A stretch of DNA of 12,333 bases from Acanthaster planci. Taxonomy: Eukaryota > Echinodermata > Asteroidea > Valvatida > Acanthasteridae. The stretch is from assembly GCF_001949145.1 (NCBI RefSeq), contig NW_019091409.1, positions 225,218 to 237,550 of the forward strand, written 5' to 3'. Made by a program: the position numbers and the translations under genes. The notes beneath the pieces were generated by a model. That model did not search any database. It had not been told where the DNA came from and worked only from the letters and a program-made list of their open reading frames with translations. Below, in pieces: positions 1 to 9,365 of the stretch; within the stretch, counting starts at the first letter, position 1; each line of letters begins with the position of its first letter.

Positions 1-32
1 ACGTTCAGGAAGTATGACGACCCTTAGCCAGG

Positions 33-70
33 TGGACTCCCTGACCCTACTACATTACAGAGGGAGTCCA
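33..70. repeat. Hairpin, 10-bp perfect stem
   Basis: TGGACTCCCT (33-42) is the exact reverse complement of AGGGAGTCCA (61-70), with an 18-nt loop. It is not followed by a T-run and no gene ends here, so it is not called a terminator. Confidence 0.45.
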
Positions 71-184
71 GGATATAAAAGGTCAAAAATGGGGAGCACA
101 ATTTTATAACTAAAATTTGCAACACTTCTACCTTTTCTGAGGAGCCAATTTCACGTCTGTAACTCCTATGCATCCTTATCTCCA

Positions 185-223
185 CTTTGGTGGGTTAAGA
201 AATTCGACACATCACCACCAAAG
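185..223. repeat. Hairpin, 9-bp perfect stem
   Basis: CTTTGGTGG (185-193) pairs with CCACCAAAG (215-223) around a 21-nt loop. No associated gene is seen. Confidence 0.4.
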
Positions 224-548
224 ACAAAAAAACGGGAAAATAATGTCAGAAGTAACGTTAATTCTTGCCAGTGTTGTGGACTTTTTTCAGCCATTCTCCA
301 ATGCAGTTCATACGGTGTGCGCGTGCAACTATTCGGCGTACGAGAATTCCGAGTTGTGTACATGCACATAAAGCAAGGTGGTTCTCAGCCCCGGGTATCA
401 TTGATTTCCATGCAGAGTACATGTACACGCAACATTCAGCCCGTGGTGAGGCTGTGGTGTGCATTAGTGACGGTTGGCCTTGTTACAGGGGACCTGTATG
501 CAAGCTGAGCCTACTGCGGGGAAGCTAAAATTTGGGTTGCTAGTGAGC

Positions 549-564
549 GTGACAGTGCTGTCAC
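549..564. repeat. Short hairpin GTGACAG-TG-CTGTCAC
   Basis: A perfect 7-bp stem with a 2-nt spacer. It is too small to assign a role. Confidence 0.35.
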
Positions 565-1851
565 ACCGTCAACACTTTCTGTTGAGGCCGCGCATGGATG
601 CGGACAAGCAGCGATCTTTGTCCGATCTTTGTTGCTTGTTGTTCCTGCCATTTGGGCATAAATAATGGGGAGCCCTGTGATTGGTCAGTGTGACCCCAAG
701 TGCGCCCCAGTCAACTGCCATTTCAACCAGCGTGGATAGATATTACACATGTACGGAAAGTGGCTGCAGCGAATTTCTATGTCTAGTGTATCGATCGCAG
801 CCGTAGTCAACCATTTGGTCTCGGTACTTTGCAAGTACACATGTGAACCGCATGACTCTTGGCCGCTCATCAGGAAATACTAGGCCTATGTGTATTTGCA
901 CATTTTTTTTGGAAAATGGCATGTTTGGGCCCGTTTTTTCTTGGTACAAAAAAGTACAAAGAATACTGTAAAGTATGTCTACATAACTAGAATAGTATGC
1001 CTGTTTGTGCTGTGTTAAACGTCATGTAGAGCCTATGGCAAAAAAGGTTCAATTTCTATGGGTTTCGTGGGAGCGGAGTGGACGTCCGTCCCCACAGTTC
1101 TGGGGCCCAATAATTATTTAGTGTGACTGTGAGACGTGTGGCCGCGTGGGAGTAAATACCGCACAGGTCCGACTGTATCATGTCAACTCACATTTCTTCG
1201 TGCTTTTCATTCAATTCCAGCTCCTTCTGCAGCCATCGATCTGCCATGTCAACTGGGTTTAGGTCTCGGATAACAGCAAATCTTGAACACTTTTATAATA
1301 AGTTGTAGTTTTGTACCTATTTTGTTATCACTTTTTTATATGTAGCTCCATGGTAAGCCTAACCAGTAAACATTTTGACTAGACTGGCTCCATCCACATG
1401 CGTAAATTAGAGGGAGTAAAAATAGACGTCTGGGCACCATCCCAACATTTCTCCCACTGCCCTGTTGAGGGCGGCCGATATGGGTGAACAAAAAATAAGC
1501 CACCTTTCGAAGTCCGAGTATCTAGGTCAGAGACGGGCCAAAACTTTGGAGGAGTTTGGGCCCGTTTCTAAGATTCTGGCACTGTCGATTTCAAATCGAC
1601 AATTTATCCCCCAGTCCAGAAATATACATCCGTGAGTAAATGGAGGATTGGAATGTGTAACCACTGAGGAGATAATTCCGTATGTACCACACTTTTGGAT
1701 GATAATGTGAAACACCGTTTCCTGATGGAAATTTAAAACAGGGTATGGATGATGGCCTATTTACATTTTATACCAGTGTTCTATATCTGACACAATTGAC
1801 TGGAAAAGACAGGATGAAACCAGAGTGCTTTGAAATTTGTTAGGGTTTGGG

Positions 1852-1875
1852 AACCACGTGGTTGTTAGGCCTAAC
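1852..1875. repeat. Two perfect 12-bp palindromes back to back
   Basis: AACCACGTGGTT (1852-1863), containing a CACGTG E-box, is followed without a gap by GTTAGGCCTAAC (1864-1875). Both are fully self-complementary. A bHLH-type binding site is possible at the first, but no function is shown. Confidence 0.5.
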
Positions 1876-2251
1876 CATCATTGATACCAAAGAGGCGCTC
1901 GCATTATAAAACTTTAGAGGAATGGATGGAATATGTAATACAGACCTTAAAAAACTTGGTAACCACAGACCCAAACGTCGTTTTCTATGATTTGACTTGA
2001 AGTTTTAGAGAAAGGTACTATTGTACTGCGTAAAAGCTCATTCTTCGTCTCTTTTAAAATTAATCTTAGGTCCTGGCAAAATTTGGACAAAACAGATTGC
2101 CGGCTAGGAGCCATGTGTTTCATTTTGCTTTGTCTTTCAAAATATTTAGCTCGTCGGATATTGTGTAGTCTATATCCAAAACAGGATTTTTTTCATTTGT
2201 TTTCTGCACAATCCATCTAGTGCAATCTTTTTGTCAGTGACTCCGAAACAC

Positions 2252-2343
2252 CAATAGAAGGGGCTCTACTAGTACACACTCGGCGCTGCATAGCCGCCCC
2301 ATTCTCCCGACTTGTAATAATATTGGTAGAGCCCCCTCTGTTG
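2252..2343. repeat. Second inverted-repeat element (MITE-like or hairpin)
   Basis: The 19-bp left arm 2252-2270 (with GAAGGGGCTCTAC) pairs with 2325-2343 (with GTAGAGCCCCCTC), 16 of 19 positions complementary, around a 54-bp spacer. Weaker pairing may extend outward to about 2233 and 2360, ending next to the target-site duplication of the neighbouring 242-bp element. No clear target-site duplication of its own was found, so whether it is a transposon remnant or a simple hairpin is open. Confidence 0.55.
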
Positions 2344-2361
2344 CGGAAGAATCACGCTGGA

Positions 2362-2369
2362 CAGGGAAC
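2362..2369 (+). repeat. Target-site duplication, left copy
   Basis: CAGGGAAC, immediately outside the left terminal repeat of the 242-bp element. It is identical to 2612-2619. Confidence 0.85.
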
Positions 2370-2611
2370 CACGGACGTACATGTATATAAAAAATCTGGA
2401 CTTGCAACGCCTTTGTATGAAAAAGAGGCCAACCAGCGGCCATTTTACCGAGCCGAATACAAAAGCGTGGGTCGGCTCCCTTCTATTGACGTCAGGAAGA
2501 ACAAAGGCGGGCATTGCCAGGAAAGCTTTGTATTCGCCTCGTTAAAATGGCCGCGAGTGAATTCAATGACTAAGGGCATTGCGAGTCCAGATTTTGTTAT
2601 ACACGTCCGTG
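2370..2611. mobile_element. 242-bp MITE-like DNA transposon with long terminal inverted repeats
   Basis: The two ends are inverted copies. CACGGACGT at 2370-2378 pairs with ACGTCCGTG at 2603-2611. Similarity continues inward through AAAATCTGGACT and GCGGCCATTTTA-type segments (left 2391-2402 and 2437-2460; right 2527-2555 and 2587-2598), so roughly 90 bp of each arm aligns with small gaps. Both flanks carry the identical octamer CAGGGAAC (2362-2369 and 2612-2619), a perfect 8-bp target-site duplication. There is no room for a transposase, so the element is non-autonomous. An 8-bp duplication fits hAT, P or Mutator-like families; long arms lean towards Mutator-like or a foldback form, but the family is unresolved. 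The open frames across it are by-products of the inverted repeat. Confidence 0.85.
2487..2494. promoter_or_regulatory. CRE-type palindrome TGACGTCA at the centre of the MITE
   Basis: A perfect 8-bp cAMP-response-element palindrome whose centre (2490.5) coincides with the centre of the element (2370-2611). CREB/ATF-family proteins bind this word. Activity is not shown; it may simply be the remains of the symmetry axis of a once-perfect palindrome. Confidence 0.35.
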
Positions 2612-2619
2612 CAGGGAAC
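2612..2619 (+). repeat. Target-site duplication, right copy
   Basis: CAGGGAAC, immediately outside the right terminal repeat. The perfect match to the left copy suggests an insertion young enough for the flanks not to have diverged. Confidence 0.85.
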
Positions 2620-3127
2620 ACGGAAATACCTCGTCTTGGAGCAAGATTAGATATGTGCAAAAATGGTGTTTCAATTACAGAAAACGCCAGGGCTTTGGAT
2701 TGATCATGTATCTCATATGATCACGGATACAGAAATCATTTTCACGTCAGGTGATAACCTGGAAAATCAACAGACTTGGGAAAATGGACTGATTCTCAGT
2801 TAGGGCCTACCAACTTGTTCGAAACTCGAAATGGCCCCAGCATCTTTGAGAAGACGGAACTCGATGTGCGTGGTTAAAGTTCACAGAAAAGTGGCACACA
2901 TTTTGTGATTTCCCTGAACACGCCAAATGTTGCTGTTTGTTGACTCTTACCGGAAAGGAAATATCATGTGAGGCCACGGGAAATTACCCCATGCAGCCAT
3001 GGGTGCCAGTGATTTCCTGTAAAATGTACCAGCAACCCGAAACAGAGACGACTGTCTAATTAATTTTCTAATGTAAAATAATATTTTGACTGTGAATTTA
3101 TAAAGGGGACGTGAGCATGGCGTGGGG
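2620..3127. other. Gene-free spacer between MITE and SINE
   Basis: No coding signal is seen. It contains a direct repeat of GTGATTTCC(C)TG near 2907-2918 and 3010-3020 and a small hairpin CCCATG-CAGC-CATGGG (about 2988-3003). Confidence 0.5.
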
Positions 3128-3310
3128 ATGTGTCACCTAGTTGTAAGGGCCTGTACAGCGTCCGATAATTGGGTTGGGGATTCGATTCCTGGTCCAGGTG
3201 GTTACATGTTGTGACCTTGGTCAAGTAACCTCTTGTGGCAAATATGCTCGTGCTATTATCCGTTTAATTCTACCTCATAGAGGTTTGAACCCTGGGCTGG
3301 ACCAAGAGAG
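3128..3310 (+). mobile_element. tRNA-derived SINE with CORE/MIR-like middle
   Basis: The head resembles a tRNA: a box-A-like segment around 3133-3150 (CACCTAGTTGTAAGGGC, like the TAGTGGTTAAGGGC start of many SINEs) and a box B GATTCGATTCC at 3179-3189, one mismatch from GGTTCGANTCC. After it, TGTGACCTTGGTCAAGTAAC (3210-3229) matches the CORE domain as I recall it from MIR in about 18 of 20 positions. TACCTCATAG (3271-3280) matches a later MIR segment exactly. A second box-B-like GGTTTGAACCC follows at 3282-3292. This arrangement is that of a CORE-SINE, copied by a LINE reverse transcriptase after RNA polymerase III transcription. The 3' end and target-site duplications are not clear, so the copy looks old and the right boundary is approximate. 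Confidence 0.65.
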
Positions 3311-6224
3311 GGTGCAGTTTTCTTGGCAAAGGAGGCTCAAACGATTATGAATGCACGCGTTTAAGGTCGCGTCGTCGCCACCGGGAAAATAATGAACATC
3401 TCAACCAACATGGATCTAAAATTTCAACCGATGAGGGGGTGCTTCGGAGGAGAGCGTGTGATCATAATGATATCAGTGCCTTTGAATGACAAAATTGTTA
3501 GAATCCGTGGGCCTTTTAAATACTGAACCATAATAAAGACCCCTGATTGTCATTGGCTCCCAAACCAGTTTTGGGAAGGTGTACAATTTTGGGGCCGAAG
3601 AGAGTGAGGCTCTTAATTATTTAAAAAAAGCCTTTCTAGAAGTGTGATGGTTTAACTAGGGCTTTTTAGACCCTATACGCTTTGGGAAGAAGGAAAAATA
3701 ATCCCCAACGTCTTTTCACAAGATGCCCCGACAATGCCTCCCACTGAGGACTATAGGATCACTCGATTTGTGACGGTCCAACGAGTTCATACACGCCTCA
3801 AGACAATTTCACAACTGACCGTGCATGATCCAAAATACATCTTAAATAAACATAATAAACAAACAAAAACACTGCCGTACGAAAAATTGTTTCCATATGT
3901 AACTGCAAAACATTGGTTGGAAAGAACTATCCTTGTTTATCACTTTTTAAAGTTTTCAAGAAGCAAGACTTGTCAATTGCGCGCAGTCACAGTTACAAAT
4001 AACGAAGACCATCAAGTGTGACCCTCTTTTAGCCGGAAGAGATAAATCTGCGAATTTTGATTTTCTGATGAAAGAAAACGAATACCTCAAAATTAATGAA
4101 CCCTCCCAATTAAGGAACCTGTCTCTCGTTTGAAGTAATGTTACATAATATTTCGGCAAGGACCAGCTGGTGTACTTGCTGATATCTGAGTTTGTAATTG
4201 AGGTAACCTCAAATGAATACAGTGACCTTAAATGCTTTGAAACCAATTGATATTATAGAAATAGAACCAGAAGATCCTTGTACGAAACGGCCACCTGCAC
4301 AATACATCGTGATTGGGAAATGTTCATCTCAATGGTTTCACTAATGAGGTACTGGCCAAACAAGCGAAAAACCCGAATCCGTGACCCTTCTCCTGCTCTG
4401 ATAAGGTCCGAAAAGCGAAAGACAGTAATTACTTTTAACGAGCCTCGGGAATGTTACACAGGAAACCGTTTTCCCTGCGAGACCTGTTAAAATGCCCCTG
4501 TCTCCTCAAAGCAGTAAGCCAGCAAGGACTTGCCACAAGTAATTAAGATGTCCTTTCTCTCAAACAGCTACAGCAAGGAGAAAAACGCAATTATACTGCT
4601 CCGTGGGACAGTCCAAAATGTGAAAAAATAGCCAAAAAAGCGGCACGTGTTGTTTGAATTTGAGGAGACACGACCAATTTTGGATTCCCAGATTCTCGCT
4701 AAACTAATTCAGCCCCCCCCTTTGAGGATTCAATACATAAGACTCACTTTATAAAAGTTCCCCATTTTGAACCAAGTTATTCCTTTAGTTATCAAGACAC
4801 TATCGAGCATGGGACGAGGAAACGGAAAACAAAAATCATCAACGTGCACCAAAGCGTCAGCTAAAATTGTCCAAATCAGGGGGACATGCCGTTCCTGGAT
4901 TATGAAAAGTTTCTGAGACCATTCTGCCGTAATGTTACTAATAATAATACACTAATGAAGGCCTAATCGAATGTTTGTTTTCCATAATATCAGTCATAAT
5001 ATAAATCCCGCCAAAAAGAAGAAACTGTTGCACCGGCTCACAGACTCCTGAAGAGGTCAAGAAAAACAATGCGTTCATTTTAAGTATTTTCCAACACTGT
5101 ATCAATCTGCTTGCGAGTAATGGAAACGGTTTGTTAAAAATATGAAGCCCATTCGTCACATTTTTACGGTTTTAAAACAATGAAGAAATGATGCCTTACT
5201 ACACACCATGCACTGATGTATATTGCAGCCTTTGCTACAAAAGTCAATGAGTCAATAAGTTTTTGCCTCCTAAAACGCAAATTAAAAGCAAAAATGAGAT
5301 TGGTCTGGTATACAATGACCACAGGAAAAATTGCTTTGGAATTCCGCTGCATCCAGCCACATTGAAGAGGCAAATGACGGTTTATAGGGATTTCCGGAGA
5401 TTGCTTGCTGTGTCAGGAAATTAGTTTGGCCATTGGCACCTGCCGTTTGGCCTCCCCAAGGGACAACGTGACTATGGCCATCGACGTCTGCCACCGGCAT
5501 TGGACTCCCGGAACTTCGTTGATACGAAAGTTATGGGAGGCTATCGATCGCAAGTCACTGGTTCTATAGAAAAAAAACCTGATATTGAAAACAATTAAGA
5601 ACTAAAATGTGGTATTTGATGAAGCCTTCATCCTTGCTTTTCTTCGTGGTATATGCAGCTCTGCGGTAGAGCATAGGAACACGAAGGGGGAAGCGTTTTG
5701 TAATTATCTTTTCTAGGGTGGACATGTATAACTTTCTGAGGAAACGCTTTCATGTACAATGAAGCACTTTCACAATCTAATCTTTATCGACGAGTAGCAG
5801 TTTAGTGCAAAGAGTACGAAGAGCTACGGAACGAGCTTGGCTGTAGCTGTCACGTACAATGAACTGATTCCGCCCGCTAAGTCATGTGATAGTGGGTATT
5901 TAATATCAACAAACACATCGCCCATCAGAAACCAAGTGTTTTATGAGTATATCATTCACCAAAAGTAAAGCCGACGGTAGGTACGCCTACAGTACTCGGG
6001 CTACTGATGTGCTGGGTACTATATCGTAACTTGGCTGTATTGTTAGTCAACAACACTCAAAACACACGTTGCTATGGGGTAGATACCAACTATAGGTCAC
6101 GTGATTTAGCTGGCAATTTTTGTCAAGACTGCATCACGAATATCTTAAAATAATGCCAATGTCATTCTACGTTGTAGATTGAATTGGAAACGAAGGCAAA
6201 TCCTCAAAAATAAACAAAACAAAG

Positions 6225-6234
6225 CCCCCCCCCC
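6225..6234 (+). repeat. C10 homopolymer
   Basis: Ten consecutive C. Other C runs of eight occur at 4713-4720 and 12070-12077 (the last followed by A6), and a G4AG7 run at 6501-6512. These are simple low-complexity tracts. Confidence 0.65.
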
Positions 6235-7268
6235 GTGAAAGATTTGTTTGTGACACTGCAGATTGATTTCAGATGGAAAGGTACAATGTCATCGGCACTG
6301 TCATGTATGCATCGGTGATACTGGGCCAGCATGTCGATCTGCCTCTTTACACTGTAAAGTGACACCCCTCTCACAGACACTGTAAATTTTCTTTGGTACG
6401 GTAACAAAATCTTGTGCGGTAGTAAACAGTGTGCGTGCACGGCACGGTGAGCCGGGCTGGCCAGTACAGCCGTGGAAGGTCGTGTACCTTCGGCTAATGA
6501 GGGGAGGGGGGGTGCACGAATGAAATTCCTTCAGGTCACGTACGTTTCAGAGGGAAATTATTAACTGCGCAAATCCCATCTTTAGGGTCATTTGCATACG
6601 TAACGAGGGCCATGAGAATTCGTACCAGGCAAGCATCTGCTTCATTTCATGAAATTTACGTCTTATTTTCACTTGTCGGAAATAAAAGTTTTGGCCCAAA
6701 ATATTTTCATTGTAAGATAAGGCCTTTTCCTAACGTGTTTTGTGAAAATGAAATCGAAAACTAGTACCAGAATGTTTAAAACTAGTGATTTTTGTGAAAA
6801 GCTCTTTTCGTATGAAGCAGCAGTTTGTTTACGTTTTGATGCAGTTTTTGAAGGCTCGAAAAAAGGAATTCGAAGTTTTCCTGAAGTTTTTAAAAGTGGT
6901 TTGTGGTGGAGAAAGGTGTGAAGAGGTTAGATTTGCTGACAGTTTTCCACTAGATTTTTTTCTCTTCCCGACTGGACGCATTTGCATGTCGACCTAACTC
7001 AACACCGACTCCCTTTATCCTGCATAATCTTACAGCCTTGCGAGCGTGAGAATTTAGTGACACGGGAACGAAAGACGAACACGAAAGTACATTAAGTTAA
7101 CATGAAGTTCATTATTGAAACCGAGGTCTACCCCTGTAATTATAACATTGCCAAGAAATGTTGAAATTCACGGCATATATCCCCAGTTTCACATGTACTA
7201 TAAATGGATGAACACGAATACGAACACGAATGTACATGAATATGTACACCGGCTCTGACGAGAATTTC

Positions 7269-7326
7269 CATGTACATGTACGTGGTAATCCACGTGTAGC
7301 AGGCTGCAGTGTACCGTGCACGGTAC
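7269..7326. repeat. Cluster of palindromes
   Basis: Three self-complementary segments lie within 58 bp: CATGTACATG (7269-7278); a hairpin ACGTGG-TAAT-CCACGT (7280-7295); and a perfect 16-bp palindrome GTACCGTGCACGGTAC (7311-7326). Just upstream, 7209-7255 is rich in repeated GAACACGAA and TGTACATGAA words. It could form cruciforms or be a decayed repeat; no gene is seen here. Confidence 0.45.
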
Positions 7327-7901
7327 GTGGTTAAGTCGGTTTTGTGTAAAACACGTAGATATACAAAAATAACCCATGAAAGTCGAACAAAAAAAAAATC
7401 TAGCCAGATAAAACTGATTGCATTGTGTGGTTGCGATTCTGGCCTGTGCCACTGTTCTGGGAAAGCTTCTAAAATTGAGAAATATAGTGGAAAAAAGACT
7501 AAGATCGAATGAGATGGAAATAGTTTATCATCTTAGCAACCACTTTGAGGCTAAATTTCATATTTATGTAGCATTCCTTTTCATGATTCTGTGGTGTTTT
7601 ATTCGGTTTAGGCCTTCTAGAGCACATATAAGGAGTTTCAACGTGACCCTGTTAGTGACAAAGTCTTAAAAACGAGAAGGCTCAACAAAGGATTGGCAAG
7701 TTGCTAATGACGATTCCGTACGGTTCACGAGGGTCCTGTCAAGTAACCGCCGCGCACCGATGAAGTCGTTAATTTCCACACGTCGAGCGGGAGTGAACAT
7801 ACATGAGATGCGGTGTAGACAGAGCTGCTCCGGGTGGGCATAATTTGACACAGAAACGATGCCGAAAGTGCTTCGATTAAATTGAATCGGGAGGACCATG
7901 T

Positions 7902-7917
7902 GAAATAGCACTATTTC
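7902..7917. repeat. Hairpin GAAATAG-CA-CTATTTC
   Basis: A perfect 7-bp stem with a 2-nt spacer. The word GTGAAATAGCAYTAT that includes its left arm recurs at 11392-11406, where it forms one arm of another hairpin, so the two may derive from the same repeat family. Confidence 0.4.
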
Positions 7918-8826
7918 GAGGCTACAAACCAGTTGATTGTACATGACACCTACATCCGGATATTGGAAAGCTTACTTGTCACTCTCTCATACTTGAAAAG
8001 ATACATTAAAATAAAATTGAAGTACAAAAATTGCGAAGTGCTATGCAGTCCATTCATTAATATCAAATGTGACATAAATGAATACGGGTGTGGGAAAGGC
8101 CCCGGATTTGCAGTGGGCATGAGCTATATGTCTCCCGTGTCGACACTTATCCCCAAGTTATTTAAGCCAGTTGAATAAAAATAGCATTGAGTTCTAATAG
8201 ACTTCGAAATTTCAATGCCAGATTATGCGAAGATAAATTTCAACATATTACTCAGTTTATGCGTACCTTTCCCTCGTATAAACATGTTCATTGTTATCTT
8301 TTGTTCTTCAGTTGGTTTTAATTTGATGGCCACTTCAAAAATTCAACCACTTCGTGTGGATGGATTAAAAGGAGGAATTCGTGTTAGTGGTTATCTTTTA
8401 CGTGAAAATTTTTAGGATTTCTTAAAACCTAAATCTTATTTACTTAATTCTACCAACATGAAAAGACACCTAAAGTATGCCTTTTAGATCCCGAAGTGGC
8501 GCTCAGAATAATATAAATTTGTTTGTCTTGTTTTTATTTCTCACTCTTGTGGCCAGAGGCCAAATTACAGTGAAAAATCACAAATGATTTGAAGTAAAAA
8601 TTACATTACAAATGCGAAATTCATTGACAAAAGTAACCATTAAGAAAAACACACTACAATGCATGAACATCAGAACCGAGTTATTAAAACCGAAGAACAC
8701 TTAAAAAAACACATAGTTTCTTATAAAGGACAACACACAAAGGCGAACCAACATAAGTCTCACTGCGTAAAACGTCGAGTAAGTAAATAAATTCTTAGTC
8801 CCAAAAAGTGGAAGTAAAATTTTGAA

Positions 8827-8845
8827 TTTTTTTTTGGGGGGGGGG
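8827..8845 (+). repeat. Homopolymer junction T9-G10
   Basis: Nine T followed directly by ten G, about 430 bp upstream of the receptor ATG. The G run is slippage-prone, and its length may be a sequencing or assembly uncertainty. Confidence 0.7.
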
Positions 8846-9007
8846 TCAGAAGTGTGATTTGTATGTTATTGTCCCCTAGACAGTAATTGCACGCACTGCT
8901 TTAGACCCGGAAACTACATCGTTATCGAAAACAAACCCTCCTAATGAGCACGCATAGACCTTATGGCGTATCCTACCCGTATGATATGATTACACATGGC
9001 GCTTGCC

Positions 9008-9190
9008 AGCCAATGAGAAACCCTGGCGAGTGAGCGGTTCAATGAGAATGGCCCCATTGCGCACACACAATACGCCGTTGAGTCCACCAATTGCCGCAGT
9101 ATGGCTCGTGGTTGCGATGCCGGGCCATGCACTCGGCTCAGGCAATTTTATACAAAGTGGTGTTACAGGTATAGGGCACTTCAGCATAGA
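9008..9190 (+). promoter_or_regulatory. Candidate promoter of the receptor gene (CCAAT box, TATA-like)
   Basis: A sequence AGCCAATGA (9008-9016) fits the NF-Y CCAAT-box consensus. A TATA-like TTTATACAAA lies at 9147-9156. About 30 bases further on is TTCAGC near 9180-9185, a weak initiator match, which would give a 5' leader of roughly 90 nt. The stretch from about 8940 is richer in GC and CpG than the AT-rich DNA before it. This is motif-level evidence only; a further upstream non-coding exon cannot be excluded. Confidence 0.3.
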
Positions 9191-9217
9191 TCACTTATCG
9201 CTGAATTTGGTTTCTAC

Positions 9218-9250
9218 ATGCGTCAAGTAAGCATCAGGAGTTCGCTTTAG
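9218..9250 (+). other. Short upstream ORF (10 codons)
   Basis: ATG at 9218 to TAG at 9248-9250 gives a 10-codon frame ending 23 nt before the receptor ATG. It would be a second uORF if transcription starts near 9180. It also contains CAAGTAAGC (9224-9232), a fair splice-donor match, so this stretch could instead be the end of a non-coding exon. The two readings cannot be separated from sequence alone. Confidence 0.25.
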
Positions 9251-9257
9251 CAAGCCC

Positions 9258-9365
9258 ATGGACGTACAGCAAAATGTTGGCAATGATGTGGAGGCTTGTT
9301 TCTTCGGTGGGTATCCTCTTTATCTTAGCAGGGCTGACTTCTCTAGCTCATATTACAACGGGTGA
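9258..9365 (+). other. Upstream ORF overlapping the receptor start codon
   Basis: An ATG at 9258 (context CCCATGG, G at +4) opens 35 codons ending at TGA 9363-9365. It begins 16 nt before the receptor ATG and overlaps it in the +1 frame. If it lies in the mRNA, initiation here would bypass the receptor start, so it could dampen translation. The peptide shows no recognisable feature. Its presence in the transcript is inferred. Confidence 0.35.

Larger units (their letters stand above)
1..2232. other. Gene-free stretch
   Basis: No open frame here exceeds about 90 codons or resembles a known protein, and I see no RNA gene. It holds the hairpins at 33-70, 185-223 and 549-564, a short direct repeat CGATCTTTGT at 611-631, and the paired palindromes at 1852-1875. 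The first 700 bp are more GC-rich than the rest; from about 900 the DNA is AT-rich intergenic or intronic in character. Confidence 0.55.
3320..8930. other. Long gene-free AT-rich region
   Basis: Frames up to 96 codons occur (for example 3734-4021 +, 3956-4246 -, 7666-7944 -), but none shows a domain, compositional bias or splice context typical of exons, so I treat them as chance. The region carries the hairpin TCCCAAA-CCAGT-TTTGGGA (3558-3576), C runs, a 12-bp palindrome ATTTCATGAAAT (6644-6655), the palindrome cluster near 7.3 kb and the hairpin at 7902-7917. A weak, doubtful resemblance to Ty3/gypsy reverse transcriptase motifs lies at 5338-5454. Short or poorly conserved exons could be missed. 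Confidence 0.5.

Noticed and set aside
2323-2703. 126-codon open frame, the second longest in the window
   Set aside because: It runs through the 242-bp inverted-repeat element and both flanks, so its openness and its antisense counterparts follow from the palindromic sequence. The peptide has no recognisable domain.
3734-4246. Overlapping 95- and 96-codon frames on opposite strands
   Set aside because: Composition is AT-rich, and I see no recognised motif, plausible splice sites or promoter. They look like chance frames.
6590-6987. Two octamer motifs ATTTGCAT (6590-6597 and 6980-6987)
   Set aside because: The words are intact, but they lie 2.3 kb or more from the only gene, without clustering of other sites. 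Chance occurrence is reasonable.
7666-7944. 92-codon minus-strand frame in a CpG-richer patch
   Set aside because: No domain, signal peptide or repeat pattern is recognisable, and the patch is short. There is not enough evidence to call a gene.
9003-9230. 75-codon plus-strand frame just upstream of the receptor exon
   Set aside because: It is in a different frame from the receptor, overlaps the probable promoter and leader, and shows no conserved motif.
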